DNA of 59,079 bases, from assembly GCA_947493195.1 (NCBI GenBank), contig CANLQG010000011.1, forward strand, positions 1-59,079, read 5' to 3'. Every line of letters begins with the position of its first letter. Position 1 is the first letter of the stretch. Below the pieces are notes generated by a model. The model was not told the DNA's origin, ran no database searches, and saw only the letters and a list, made by a program, of their open reading frames with translations. This DNA comes from an uncultured Sphingomonadaceae bacterium. GTDB taxonomy: Bacteria; Pseudomonadota; Alphaproteobacteria; Sphingomonadales; Sphingomonadaceae. This document shows, in pieces, positions 34,957 to 43,992 of this stretch. The position numbers and the translations under genes were made by a program.

Positions 34957-36542
34957 TGCACGGCCAGGCGATCCCCTCCATCGACCCCCGCCTGTCTCCC
35001 ATCAAGGGATTGCTGGAGGATGGTAAATTCGAACTGGCATCGCAGCAGCTCATCGGATTTCTCCGCAGCAATCCGGGGCACCCGCAGGGTCTCGCCATGC
35101 TCGGCGAAGCAGCGGCGAGGCTGGGCGCACTGGGCCAGGCGGAGCATTTCCTTCGGAAGGCCATCAGTGTCGGTGCGAGAGATCACGAGACACGCCGTCA
35201 GCTCGCCTCGGTTTTCAACCAGCAGGCGAAGCCCGAAGCAGCGCGAGAGATGTTCGAGGTATTGAATCGGGAAAGGCCCGACCCGAACACGAAGCTCACT
35301 CTCGCGTCGATCCACGAGAAGACGGGTCGCGGTGAACAGGCGAGGGAAATGTATCGCGCGATATCGGAGGCCTATCCCGAGCATCTGCTTGCATGGGTCG
35401 CTTTCGGCCACAGCCTGCGTGCAAACGGACAGGTCGAGGATGCCATCGCGGCCTATCGGCGGGCCATCCGGATCGACGACGGCTTCGGCGATGCCTGGTG
35501 GGGCTTAGCGAGCATCAAGTCACCTGTCCTGACCGACAATGACATCGAGACGATGCAAGCGGCCCTCGCAATCGCCGTCGACGAGCGGAACACGGCTCCG
35601 CTGCATTTTGCGTTAGGCCGCGCCTTTCACGACCGGAAGAATTACGACGAAGCTTTCGCGCACTATCGGGCAGGCAATCAGATCCGCGCGGAGGCGATCA
35701 ACTACGATCCCGAAGAGCTGACGCAGGAAGTCGACGAGATCGTTGCCAGTGTCGATGCCGATTATATAGCCCAGCTGCCGCAAAAGTCGGTAGGCGATGT
35801 CGTGCCGGTGTTTATCGTTTCGATGCCGCGTTCGGGTTCGACCTTGCTGGAGCAGATGCTGGGATCGCATACGCAGATCGAACCGGCTGGCGAATTGCCC
35901 TACATTCCCGCCATGCTGCGCAGCTTCATGGAGATGGCCACCCGCCGTGGCAAGGTCAGCGTGACCCAGGCCATCCACGCAATGAACGCCGACGTCGCCA
36001 ACGCGCTGGGAAGGGATTACATGGCCCGCGCAGGGGTGCATCTGGCGGGAAAGAAGCCTTTCTTCATCGACAAGCTGCCGCCGAACTGGAGTAATGTCCT
36101 TTTCATCCGAAAGATCCTGCCGCAGGCGCGGTTCATCAGTATCCGCCGCGATGCGATGGATTGCTGTTTCTCGAACTTCACCCAATCGTTTACCAGTGCG
36201 CACGCGTCCTCGTTTGCCCTTGAACACGTCGGACGCAGCTATGTCGAAAACGTGCGGCTGATGGATCATTTTGCCCGGAGTTGCCCCGGGCTCGTTCACC
36301 AAGTCGATTACGCGGCGCTGGTAGAAGACCCGCAAGGTCAGTTGGCGCCTACCCTTGAATATCTGGGGCTCGAATGGGAAAACGACTTGCTCGAATTCCA
36401 CAGGCTGCAAAGGGCCGTGCGTACCCCCAGCAGCGAACAGGTTCGCCGCCCACTCAACCGTGACGGTATGGAAGTCTGGCGCCCCTATTCCCAGCACCTC
36501 GAACCGTTGCGGAGGGTTCTGGGTAGCTTGGCGAAGACCTGA
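34956..36542 (+). CDS. TPR-repeat sulfotransferase
   Basis: A 528-residue protein. Residues 1 to about 250 form tetratricopeptide repeats (for example HPQGLAMLGEAAARLGALGQAEHFLRKA quoted in part, and DAIAAYRRAIRIDD). From about 280 follows a sulfotransferase domain with VFIVSMPRSGSTLLEQML (285-302), IEPAGELPYIPAML, KPFFIDKLPPNW and ARFISIRRDAMDCCFSNF near 395. This domain order is known from bacterial proteins whose sulfotransferase half resembles tyrosylprotein sulfotransferases. It is coupled to the small sulfotransferase upstream. Confidence 0.9.
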   Translation: MHGQAIPSIDPRLSPIKGLLEDGKFELASQQLIGFLRSNPGHPQGLAMLGEAAARLGALGQAEHFLRKAISVGARDHETRRQLASVFNQQAKPEAAREMFEVLNRERPDPNTKLTLASIHEKTGRGEQAREMYRAISEAYPEHLLAWVAFGHSLRANGQVEDAIAAYRRAIRIDDGFGDAWWGLASIKSPVLTDNDIETMQAALAIAVDERNTAPLHFALGRAFHDRKNYDEAFAHYRAGNQIRAEAINYDPEELTQEVDEIVASVDADYIAQLPQKSVGDVVPVFIVSMPRSGSTLLEQMLGSHTQIEPAGELPYIPAMLRSFMEMATRRGKVSVTQAIHAMNADVANALGRDYMARAGVHLAGKKPFFIDKLPPNWSNVLFIRKILPQARFISIRRDAMDCCFSNFTQSFTSAHASSFALEHVGRSYVENVRLMDHFARSCPGLVHQVDYAALVEDPQGQLAPTLEYLGLEWENDLLEFHRLQRAVRTPSSEQVRRPLNRDGMEVWRPYSQHLEPLRRVLGSLAKT

Positions 36543-36696
36543 CAAATAGTGAGCGGTCGGCCTCACCTAAGCCGACGACCCCTTTGAAGCGATAAGTGGA
36601 CGTGCAGGCCCCCACCAGCATGCCCGCTGCCGTGCAACCAGTTCTCACCCGATCGAACGAGTTCGGACGGTCACTCCCGGCAAAATGCGCAGCGAT

Positions 36697-37536
36697 TTAC
36701 AGACCGCCAAGCCGCCCGGCTTGATAGTCGCGAATTGCCTGCGCAATCTCTGCTTCGCTGTTCATCACGAACGGCCCATGAGCCACCACAGGCTCGCCGA
36801 TCGGGTCGGCGTAGCCGTACAGGATCAGGCAGCCGTCATCACTCTCCACGTTAACACCCGCACCTTCGCCAAACGTTGCGAGGTTGTGCTCGGGCACACG
36901 TGCCTCGCCGATCCGTGCCGATCCGCGAACAGTATAGAACAGCACGTTCCGCCCCGTTGGCGCGGGCAGAATGGCGCTGGTTCCGGCTTCCATGACAACC
37001 ATCGCCAGCATCACGCCCGTTAACGATGTGAGGGGTGCGTCTGGCGTGCCTGATACCGCGCGCATGATCACGCCCTCCGCCAGACGTATTTCACCGATGT
37101 CCGATGCGGGTACAGGGGCATAGGCCGGGTCGGTCATCTTGAGCCGGGCGGGCAGGTTAACCCACAGCTGCAGGATTTCGAGCGGACCTCCCAAGCGCTT
37201 GAACTCGTCGGGCGAAAGTTCTGCGTGCACCAGTCCGCTGCCGGCGGTCATCCATTGGACCCCTCCAGCCTTCACCACACTTGCACCCGAACCGCTGTCG
37301 TGATGCGCAAGGCTTCCTTCGATGATGAATGTGACCGTTTCGAACCCCCGATGCGGATGCGGGCCGAAGGGCAGACCGCGGTTGCCCCGAGGATAGGTCT
37401 GCGGCCCGTGATGGTTGAGAAACAGGAACGGGTCGACCTGTGGCAAATCCGGCCCCGGCAATGGGCGGCGCGTCAACAGATCCTGGATGTCGTCGCGCAT
37501 GGCCGGGTGAAGCGAGGCCACTTGCCGGGTGCTCAT
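36697..37536 (-). CDS. Pirin family protein
   Basis: A 279-residue bicupin with the pirin N-terminal motif PFGPHPHRGFETVTFIIEG (about 57-75) carrying the metal-binding histidines, MTAGSGLVHAELSP near 96 and the second cupin ending LYGYADPIGEPVVAHGPFV. Bacterial pirins often have quercetinase activity or act as metal-dependent cofactors. The ATG overlaps the stop of the GST gene (ATGA), so it is the last gene of an ALDH-GST-pirin operon. Confidence 0.92.
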   Translation of the reverse strand: MSTRQVASLHPAMRDDIQDLLTRRPLPGPDLPQVDPFLFLNHHGPQTYPRGNRGLPFGPHPHRGFETVTFIIEGSLAHHDSGSGASVVKAGGVQWMTAGSGLVHAELSPDEFKRLGGPLEILQLWVNLPARLKMTDPAYAPVPASDIGEIRLAEGVIMRAVSGTPDAPLTSLTGVMLAMVVMEAGTSAILPAPTGRNVLFYTVRGSARIGEARVPEHNLATFGEGAGVNVESDDGCLILYGYADPIGEPVVAHGPFVMNSEAEIAQAIRDYQAGRLGGL

Positions 37537-38498
37537 GATACCGCCCCCGGTACCAGCGGCTCCGGCCCTGCGGGCACGATGCCATGCGGGTTTATCCGTT
37601 CGTGGCTCTCGTAATAATGGTGCCGGATGTGGCGGAAATTCACCGTTTCAGACATTCCGTCGAGCTTCATCATGCGCCGCGTCAGCGCTGACAGGTTGGC
37701 GTAGTCTGCGATCCGGCGGATATTGCACTTGAAATGCGTGTGATAGACCGGGTCGAACCGGATCAGCGTGGTCCACAGCCGGATGTCGGCCTCGGTCAGC
37801 CTGTTACCGACCAGCCAGTCCTTGCCCTCCAGCCGTTTCTCGAGTTCGTCGAGCATGGCGAACAATGGCTTTACCGCCTTGTCGTAGGCATCCTGCGTGG
37901 TTGCAAAGCCCGCCATGTATACCCCGTTATTGACCGCATCGTAGACCCGGTCGTTCAGCGTATCGATCTCGTCGCGCAGGCCCTCGGGATAGAGATCAAG
38001 GTCGTTTGCGCCGCACCCGTCGAATGCGCTGCCCAGCATGCGCAGGATATCGGCGCTTTCGTTGTTGACGATCGTCTCGCGTTCGATGTCCCACAGAACA
38101 GGCACGGTGACATGACCCGAATAATCCGGCTTGGCATGCGTGTAGAGTTGGTGGAGATGATCGGCGCCGATCGCGGGGTCGCCGGTCACGCACTCCCCTT
38201 CGCGGAAGGACCAGCCCCCGTCCTTCATCAGCCAGTGCGCTACGCTCAGTTCGATCGCATTGGTCAGGCCTTTCAGGTGGCGCGCGGCGTTGGCGCGATG
38301 CGCCCACGGGCAGGCGAGACTAATGTAAAGGCGATAGCGGCCGGGTTCGGCGACGAAGCCGCCCTCACCGGTAGGGCCGGCCGAACCGTCGGTCGTGATC
38401 CAGCTGCGAAACGCACTTTCATCCCGTTCGAACTCGCCGGAATCCTCGTCGTTATGGGCCCACTCGTCGTGCCACGTGCCGTTCTTCAGATATCCCAT
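37533..38498 (-). CDS. Glutathionyl-hydroquinone reductase (Xi-class GST)
   Basis: A 321-residue GST of the YqjG/PcpF/ECM4 type. It has YRLYISLACPWAHRANAARHL near residue 55 with the catalytic cysteine, VPVLWD near 130, NNESADILRML and the C-terminal LTEADIRLWTTLIRFDPVYHTHFKCN (quoted in part). These enzymes reduce glutathionyl-hydroquinones. Start ATG at 38498 (MGYLKNGTW); a TTG at 38507 overlapping the ALDH stop is possible. Confidence 0.92.
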   Translation of the reverse strand: MGYLKNGTWHDEWAHNDEDSGEFERDESAFRSWITTDGSAGPTGEGGFVAEPGRYRLYISLACPWAHRANAARHLKGLTNAIELSVAHWLMKDGGWSFREGECVTGDPAIGADHLHQLYTHAKPDYSGHVTVPVLWDIERETIVNNESADILRMLGSAFDGCGANDLDLYPEGLRDEIDTLNDRVYDAVNNGVYMAGFATTQDAYDKAVKPLFAMLDELEKRLEGKDWLVGNRLTEADIRLWTTLIRFDPVYHTHFKCNIRRIADYANLSALTRRMMKLDGMSETVNFRHIRHHYYESHERINPHGIVPAGPEPLVPGAVS

Positions 38499-38503
38499 CG
38501 CGA

Positions 38504-39982
38504 TCAAAGGTCCTTCGCAGAAAACGGGTAGCTGCGCTTTTCGTGCTGCACCGATATCCAGCGGGTGGTGGTGAATGCCTCGACCGCCCAGCGCCCGTTG
38601 AAACGACCGATCCCCGAATTCTTGACGCCGCCGAAAGGCGAGAACGGGCTATCGTTTACCGGCTGGTCGTTGATATGGCACACGCCAGACTGGATCCGCT
38701 TCGCCACTTTCAGCGCGCGGCCCTCGTCCTCGCTGAACACTGCTGCCGACAATCCATATTCGGTCGCATTGGCAAGACGCACGGCATCATCATCGTCCTT
38801 CGCGCGCACGATCGGGGCGACCGGTCCGAAGATTTCGGTGTTGAGCAGGCAACTGTTCTCGTCGAGATCGGTGAACACGTGCGGGGGCACCACGAGCCCA
38901 TTCGGTTCGCCACCGAGCGCGCAGGTTGCGCCCTGCTCCTTCGCCTTGGCGATCAGCCCGGTCACGCTGTCGAACTGGGCGCGGTTGACGATCGGGCCGA
39001 TGAAGCATTCCGGATCGTCGCGCTGGCCCACCACGAACTTGCCGACCCGCTCCACGAACGCCTCGACGAACTGGTCGTATATCCCGTCCGCCACGATGAT
39101 GCGGTTGGCGATCATGCAGATCTGGCCCTGGTGCATGAACTTGCCCCAGGCGCTGGCTTCGACCGCATAGTCGAGATCTGCATCGTCGAGCACCACGATC
39201 GGGCTGTTGCCGCCTAACTCAAGCTCGACGGGCTTGATCAGGTTCGCATCGAGCGCGGTCTTGCCTACCCCGCGGCCCACCTTTGTCGATCCGGTGAAGG
39301 ACACGACCGAAGGGGTGTCGTGTTCGATCAGCGGAGTACCGATATCACTCCCCGAGCCCGGCAGGACGCTGACGAGCCCCTTAGGGAGGCCCGCTTCCTC
39401 CGCGATGGCGGCGAAAATGGTGCCGCCGGTAACGATGGAATCGCTAGCAGGCTTTATCACCACTGCATTGCCCAGGCTGAGCGCGGGGAACAGCGTGCGC
39501 GCAGTAAGCTGGAGCGGGAAGTTCCACGGACTGATGAGCGCGATGACCCCCGCAGGCTGGCGGTAGACACGCGATTCCTTGCCCGGAATGTCCTCCGGCA
39601 TGATCGCGCCTTCGACCATGAAGGGCCAGACCGCACCTTTGCGCGCGAAATCGGTGGCGAGCTGAAGCTCGAGCGCGGCCTTCACCTTCGTGCCGCCCAC
39701 TTCCCTTACGATCCACTCTGCAATTTCCTCGCGTCGTGCATCCAGCACTTCCGCGATCTCTCCCATTTTGGCTGCACGCGCGGCTGGAGGGAGTGAACCC
39801 CAGTCTTTCTGCGCTTCTGCAGCGGCGCGGCATGCGTCGTCGACATCGCTTTTCTGGGCGGCGTTCATCTCGAAGATGACGCTTTCGTCCCATGGGCAGA
39901 TGTTCGTGAGAATTTCGCCCTTTCCTTCACGCCATTCACCGGCGACGAAGAGACGGTCGAGCTTTTCATATGGTCTGGACAT
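38504..39982 (-). CDS. Aldehyde dehydrogenase (aromatic-aldehyde/vanillin dehydrogenase type)
   Basis: A 492-residue NAD(P)-dependent aldehyde dehydrogenase. It has ISPWNFPLQLTARTL near 155, FTGSTKVGRGVGK near 230, the catalytic glutamate in VELELGGNSP near 258 and the catalytic cysteine in HQGQICMIANRI near 292. The QGQIC form is frequent in vanillin and benzaldehyde dehydrogenases, so an aromatic aldehyde is a plausible substrate. The ATG at 39982 (MSRPYEKLDRLF) is chosen; the frame upstream shows no similarity. First gene of the ALDH-GST-pirin operon. Confidence 0.9.
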   Translation of the reverse strand: MSRPYEKLDRLFVAGEWREGKGEILTNICPWDESVIFEMNAAQKSDVDDACRAAAEAQKDWGSLPPAARAAKMGEIAEVLDARREEIAEWIVREVGGTKVKAALELQLATDFARKGAVWPFMVEGAIMPEDIPGKESRVYRQPAGVIALISPWNFPLQLTARTLFPALSLGNAVVIKPASDSIVTGGTIFAAIAEEAGLPKGLVSVLPGSGSDIGTPLIEHDTPSVVSFTGSTKVGRGVGKTALDANLIKPVELELGGNSPIVVLDDADLDYAVEASAWGKFMHQGQICMIANRIIVADGIYDQFVEAFVERVGKFVVGQRDDPECFIGPIVNRAQFDSVTGLIAKAKEQGATCALGGEPNGLVVPPHVFTDLDENSCLLNTEIFGPVAPIVRAKDDDDAVRLANATEYGLSAAVFSEDEGRALKVAKRIQSGVCHINDQPVNDSPFSPFGGVKNSGIGRFNGRWAVEAFTTTRWISVQHEKRSYPFSAKDL

Positions 39983-40153
39983 GCCCACCAAACGGGCCTT
40001 GCCAGCAATCGTTTCGCGCTTCGCTGACAGAAAATTGCAATCACACTCATCAAAGGCGGAGTTATGCCCCGCGAGGAGACGCGACTTCGATTCACTGACT
40101 GGGCGCCGGACGGAGACGAAAGCCGCCTGACAGTCAGTGACCCATGAGGTTCG

Positions 40154-40180
40154 ACCACTCGGCCACTGCGGCCGAGTGGT
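40154..40180 (-). terminator. Hairpin downstream of the S46 peptidase gene
   Basis: Perfect 11-bp inverted repeat (ACCACTCGGCC / GGCCGAGTGGT) with a 5-base loop, 31 bases after the peptidase stop. There is no U run, so it may act as an mRNA-stabilising or Rho-assisted element instead of a classical terminator. Confidence 0.5.
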
Positions 40181-40210
40181 TCGAGTCACGGGCATCGGGA
40201 ATGCACGATG

Positions 40211-42379
40211 TTACCGAACGATGTCCATTTCCTCGATCAGGCTTTCGGCACCGTCGACCTTTTCCATCACCCACAGCATGTAGCGTGTATCGACATGGAT
40301 CGAGCGGGTTGTGCGCGGGTCGAAATCCCAGTCGGAATTCACGCTCTCGAAAGTGCCATCGAACAGCAGACCCACGAGTTCGCCCCTCGCATTGAGCGTT
40401 GCCGAACCGCTGTTGCCGCCTGTCACATCAAGATCGGAAAGGAAGTTGACCGGCACCGAGCCGATCGATTCCAGCTCGTAGCTGCCGTAGTCTTGTGCCT
40501 CAATCAGATCGAGCTGGGCTTGCGGAGAATCGAACGGGGCCTCGCCGGTGTCCTTCTGCGCGATCCCTTCCAGCGTCGTGAAGGGAAGATAAGCCATTCC
40601 GTCGAAGGGCGAGCCGCCCATGACATTGCCAAAGGTGATGCGCAGGGTCGAGTTCGCATCGGGATAGGGCAGCGAGCCTTCCTCCTTCTGCCACTGCGTG
40701 ATCGCTTCCATGTAAGCCGGGCGAAGCGCCAGCGACTGACCGGCGCGCATTTCGCCTTCGGTTTCAAGCGAACGCTCATAGTCGTATAGCGCCACGGCCA
40801 GTTCGATGAAGGGATCGTCGCTGGCTTCGAACTGGGCCGCATCCGCCTCCATCAGCGCGAGGCGCGTATCGGCATCGTCAAGCTGCGTTCCGGCATAGAA
40901 ACGCTCGACCAGACCGGGCAGGTCGGCGGCGGTCGTGTCGGCGGTGATTCCCAGGGCTTCATCGAAAGCCTCGACACGCTCCGCCTCCGGCTGTGCGATA
41001 TAACCGCTGAGGAACAGGACCCACTCGGCCTTGTCTACTTCCGGATCGAAACGCCGGTCCAGCGCCTGAAGACCCTGCCGGAAGAAGGTCATGTCGCGTT
41101 CCTGATAGCCGCTTTCGCGCTCCGCATTGGGCAGCTCGCGCTCCTTCGAAAGGCGATAGAGACGCTGAGCGGCAGACAGAAGTTGCGGGCGGGTCGCGTT
41201 GCCATACCAGAAATTGGTACGCGCGGCCGTCGCGCTTTCGACCGAAAGGTCGGTGAGCGCAGCAATCGCGTCGCCGTATCCGGCGCGTGCGGGATCGGCG
41301 GCAATCCATTCGGCCAGTGCAGCCTCGCGCGCACGACGGCGATCCACCAGCCCCACGCGGCGCGCGCCCTCGATCTGCCCGCGCAGGTTCTTCTCGAAAT
41401 TGTTGAGACTGGCGAGGCGACTTTCGTATTTCACTCGCGCATCCGAACCTTCGGGCGCGTTGTTCTCGATCGTGGCGATCCAGTTCGTCAGCAGCCCCTG
41501 GAATGTCGGATATTGCCAGTCGAACGTGTTCTCGACCTCGGCGAGCAGGGCGTAGCGGCTCGTCGAACCCGGATAGCCCGCGACCATCACGAAGTCGCCA
41601 TCCTCGACGCCCGCTGCGCTCACCTTGAGGTGGTGTTCCGGCGAATAGGGAACGTTGGCTTCATCGAAGTCCGCTGCCGAACCATCGGGCGCAACATAGG
41701 CGCGGTAGAAGGCGAAGTCACCGGTGTGCCGCGGCCACATCCAGTTGTCCACGTCGCCGCCATACTTGCCGATGGAATCGGCAGGTGCATAGACCAGGCG
41801 GACGTCACGGACTTCGAGCCGCTTGATCAAGGTATATTCCGCCCCGCCATAGAAACTTGCGACGAGGCAGCGATAGCCCGGATCCGCCTCGCACTCGGCG
41901 GTAATGTCCTTGCGGCGCTGATCAATGGTTTCGTAGCGCGCCAGCGGTTCCATGTCCTCGGTGCCCGCGCGCATCCGCTCGGTCACGTCGGTCAGTTCGG
42001 TGGTGACATAGACACGGGATCCCGGCGCAGCGGGAAGTTCGGCATCCTGCGTCTGCGCAAGGAAGCCGTTCGCAAGGTAGTTGTTCTCGGCGGTGGAGTT
42101 GTATTGCACCGACCCGCGCGCGCAGTGATGGTTGGTGACGACCAGACCCTCGGGCGAAACGAAGCTTGCCGAACACCCGCCCAGAGATACCACCGCGCCC
42201 ATCGGGAAGCCGGTAAGGTCGGTCAGAGTGTCAGGGTCGAGTTCGAGACCTGCCTCTTCGAGTTGCTCGGCGATGTCGGGCAGTTGCTGCGGCGTAAACA
42301 TGCCCTCTTCAGCCGCTGCAGGCACAACTAGCGAGGAGCTCAGCAGCAGGCTCAGCGAAAGCAGTTTTGCGTTGTTCAT
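40211..42379 (-). CDS. S46-family dipeptidyl-peptidase (DPP7/DPP11-like)
   Basis: A 722-residue exported serine peptidase. Residues 1-23 are a signal peptide ending VPAAA-EE. The catalytic histidine lies in VTNHHCARGSVQ (about 82-92), the aspartate is probably in KYGGDVDNWMWPRHTGDF near 210 and the serine is in DVTGGNSGSATLNARGEL near 650. S46 enzymes remove dipeptides from peptide N termini in the periplasm or at the cell surface. The ATG at 42379 is chosen because it opens the signal peptide. Confidence 0.92.
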   Translation of the reverse strand: MNNAKLLSLSLLLSSSLVVPAAAEEGMFTPQQLPDIAEQLEEAGLELDPDTLTDLTGFPMGAVVSLGGCSASFVSPEGLVVTNHHCARGSVQYNSTAENNYLANGFLAQTQDAELPAAPGSRVYVTTELTDVTERMRAGTEDMEPLARYETIDQRRKDITAECEADPGYRCLVASFYGGAEYTLIKRLEVRDVRLVYAPADSIGKYGGDVDNWMWPRHTGDFAFYRAYVAPDGSAADFDEANVPYSPEHHLKVSAAGVEDGDFVMVAGYPGSTSRYALLAEVENTFDWQYPTFQGLLTNWIATIENNAPEGSDARVKYESRLASLNNFEKNLRGQIEGARRVGLVDRRRAREAALAEWIAADPARAGYGDAIAALTDLSVESATAARTNFWYGNATRPQLLSAAQRLYRLSKERELPNAERESGYQERDMTFFRQGLQALDRRFDPEVDKAEWVLFLSGYIAQPEAERVEAFDEALGITADTTAADLPGLVERFYAGTQLDDADTRLALMEADAAQFEASDDPFIELAVALYDYERSLETEGEMRAGQSLALRPAYMEAITQWQKEEGSLPYPDANSTLRITFGNVMGGSPFDGMAYLPFTTLEGIAQKDTGEAPFDSPQAQLDLIEAQDYGSYELESIGSVPVNFLSDLDVTGGNSGSATLNARGELVGLLFDGTFESVNSDWDFDPRTTRSIHVDTRYMLWVMEKVDGAESLIEEMDIVR

Positions 42380-42681
42380 CTTGGATTCTCCTCGCAGTGG
42401 AACGCGCGCCTGGCGAGCCCCAGTGTCATGCCTGTTCACCGCTCTCGCTAGAACGATAACGTTGCAGCTGCAACCGGACCTTTTCGATAAATCATTGGAT
42501 TCATGCAGCCCGGTTGCGGACCTGGTATTATGTCCGACAGTTCAGCGCCATCTTCTGCGCCTCGCCAGAAGTGTTGCCTCCGAGAGGGTGGACAACTCCC
42601 GCGTTTTCGCGCGAAGCCAGACGTGGCCCGTAGACGCAGGCTTAATCATTTGTGGTTACACGAGCCCTGAAGGAGAAGCTC
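42380..42681. other. Divergent intergenic region, no gene seen
   Basis: About 300 bases between the S46 peptidase and the pilin-like gene. I see no convincing operator, promoter of a known class or small gene. A GATAACGTTGCAGCTGCAACC stretch near 42455 contains a TTGCAGCTGCAA palindrome at 42462-42473. Confidence 0.5.
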
Positions 42682-43086
42682 GTGTACCGCCTAGTCGTAT
42701 GTTCACTTGCCGCTTGCGCACTGGCGACCAGTGCGAACGCCGAGCCAGTCGCCAGTAGCTTCAGGGTAGCTGCTGTTGTTCCTGAGTTCTGCCAGGTTTC
42801 TGCGTCGGACTTGTTTATTATGGACACTGCCGGAATTTTTCGCGGCGAAGTCCTGGAAATGTGCAACGGGACCGGTGGGTATGCTATCGTAGCCTCCCAC
42901 CGAGAGCTGGGTGAACAAGAGCAGGTCGACCTCGAATTCGCGGGAGTGCACAGGTCGCTGGAAGCTGATGGCTGGAGCGAGATCGCCACGCGCACTGGAG
43001 CCCGGTACGGCCTGCGAGAAGTGAATCTGACCTACAATTCGCTACACACCCCCCTCGCGATCACGCTGACGGTCACGCCATTCTGA
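42682..43086 (+). CDS. Small secreted pilin-like protein
   Basis: A 134-residue exported protein. The signal peptide (LVVCSLAACALATSANA) is followed by a short beta-rich domain with one cysteine pair (EFCQVS and LEMCNGTGGY) and an alternating hydrophobic C-terminal strand ITLTVTPF. This resembles the subunits of archaic chaperone-usher pili, although similarity is weak. The GTG at 42682 is chosen because AAGGAGAA lies just upstream. It converges with the pilus operon eight bases from its last gene. Confidence 0.65.
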   Translation: MYRLVVCSLAACALATSANAEPVASSFRVAAVVPEFCQVSASDLFIMDTAGIFRGEVLEMCNGTGGYAIVASHRELGEQEQVDLEFAGVHRSLEADGWSEIATRTGARYGLREVNLTYNSLHTPLAITLTVTPF

Positions 43087-43094
43087 CAGCTGGG

Positions 43095-43988
43095 TTACAT
43101 CGCCGTGACGGTGATGAAAACGCGGTCGGAATAGTCGCCCGCATGGTATTCGGGATTGGGCTGGATAGTCACGGTCACCGGGTGCACATCGCCCAATGAG
43201 CTTGTGTGGCGGTTCACTGCGATCCCGTCGGATGTTCCATCCAGTTCAAGCCTCTGTCCGCGTAACGAAAGTTCGTAAGGAATCAGATCCGGTCCGTCGA
43301 TCCGGCGAAGCGCCCCGCCATTGTCCGATACGAGTTCCATACGATATCCTGATGTGCTGAGAATTCGCAAGGCAAACGGCGGTGATTGCGTCACGGAACT
43401 GGGAGAAATGGCACCCATCTCGATAAGTGCCGGGCCGTCGATACCGCTTACCCCTGCAAATCGGATCAGGGCCATTTTCGGTATCTCGAGCATCACTCGC
43501 GCATCACGGATGATCGGGGGATACCCAGGGCGGTCGTCGAACAGCTGGAACACCAGGTCCTCTGTGAAGATCCCCGCCTCCGATCCCCAGCCCACATCCA
43601 TCCTGATCTCGTAAGCGAAAACAACCTGTTCGCCGGCAGGCACCACGAACTCGGTGCCAAAGCTTCCGGCGTCCGGGGCTCCCGACAAGGACGACAGTGG
43701 GACGTTCCCGTCCGGTCCGGTCAGCGAATAAGTTGGGAATTGCTGAGACCCATCCGCAATTCTTCGACCGACACCCAAACGCAGCAAGCATGGTTCGTCG
43801 CCAGCATTCCTGATCCGCACCTGAAAGGTTTCGTTCAACTGGTCGCTACTGAACGAAGGTGGCGGGATGAGCCTGATGGTATTGTCACCATCGACGAACG
43901 ACGGGTCGCACTCTGCCTTGGCTGTGGTAGCAAGCGTGGTAGCAAACAGAACCGCTACTGACATTGCTATGATGCGGGGAAGGATCAT
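43095..43988 (-). CDS. Pilus tip or minor subunit with spore-coat-U-like C-terminal domain
   Basis: A 297-residue secreted protein with a signal peptide (residues 1-25, ending TAKA), a first beta domain with CDPSFVDGDNTIRL and CLLRLGVGRR, and a second domain that ends EYHAGDYSDRVFITVTAM, the C-terminal strand pattern of spore coat U/CsuE-like subunits. Two-domain proteins at the end of such operons are usually tip adhesins. It follows the usher gene by four bases. Confidence 0.72.
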   Translation of the reverse strand: MILPRIIAMSVAVLFATTLATTAKAECDPSFVDGDNTIRLIPPPSFSSDQLNETFQVRIRNAGDEPCLLRLGVGRRIADGSQQFPTYSLTGPDGNVPLSSLSGAPDAGSFGTEFVVPAGEQVVFAYEIRMDVGWGSEAGIFTEDLVFQLFDDRPGYPPIIRDARVMLEIPKMALIRFAGVSGIDGPALIEMGAISPSSVTQSPPFALRILSTSGYRMELVSDNGGALRRIDGPDLIPYELSLRGQRLELDGTSDGIAVNRHTSSLGDVHPVTVTIQPNPEYHAGDYSDRVFITVTAM

Positions 43989-43992
43989 CCTC

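Noticed and set aside
36556..36576. Small inverted repeat GTCGGC / GCCGAC after the TPR sulfotransferase.
   Set aside because: Only six base pairs, nine-base loop and no T run; too weak to call a terminator.
40150..40200. GGCCGAGTGGTTCGAGTC looks like the D-arm of a tRNA-Ser or tRNA-Leu.
   Set aside because: No anticodon arm, variable arm or acceptor stem can be fitted around it; the sequence is explained better by an 11-bp hairpin downstream of the S46 peptidase.
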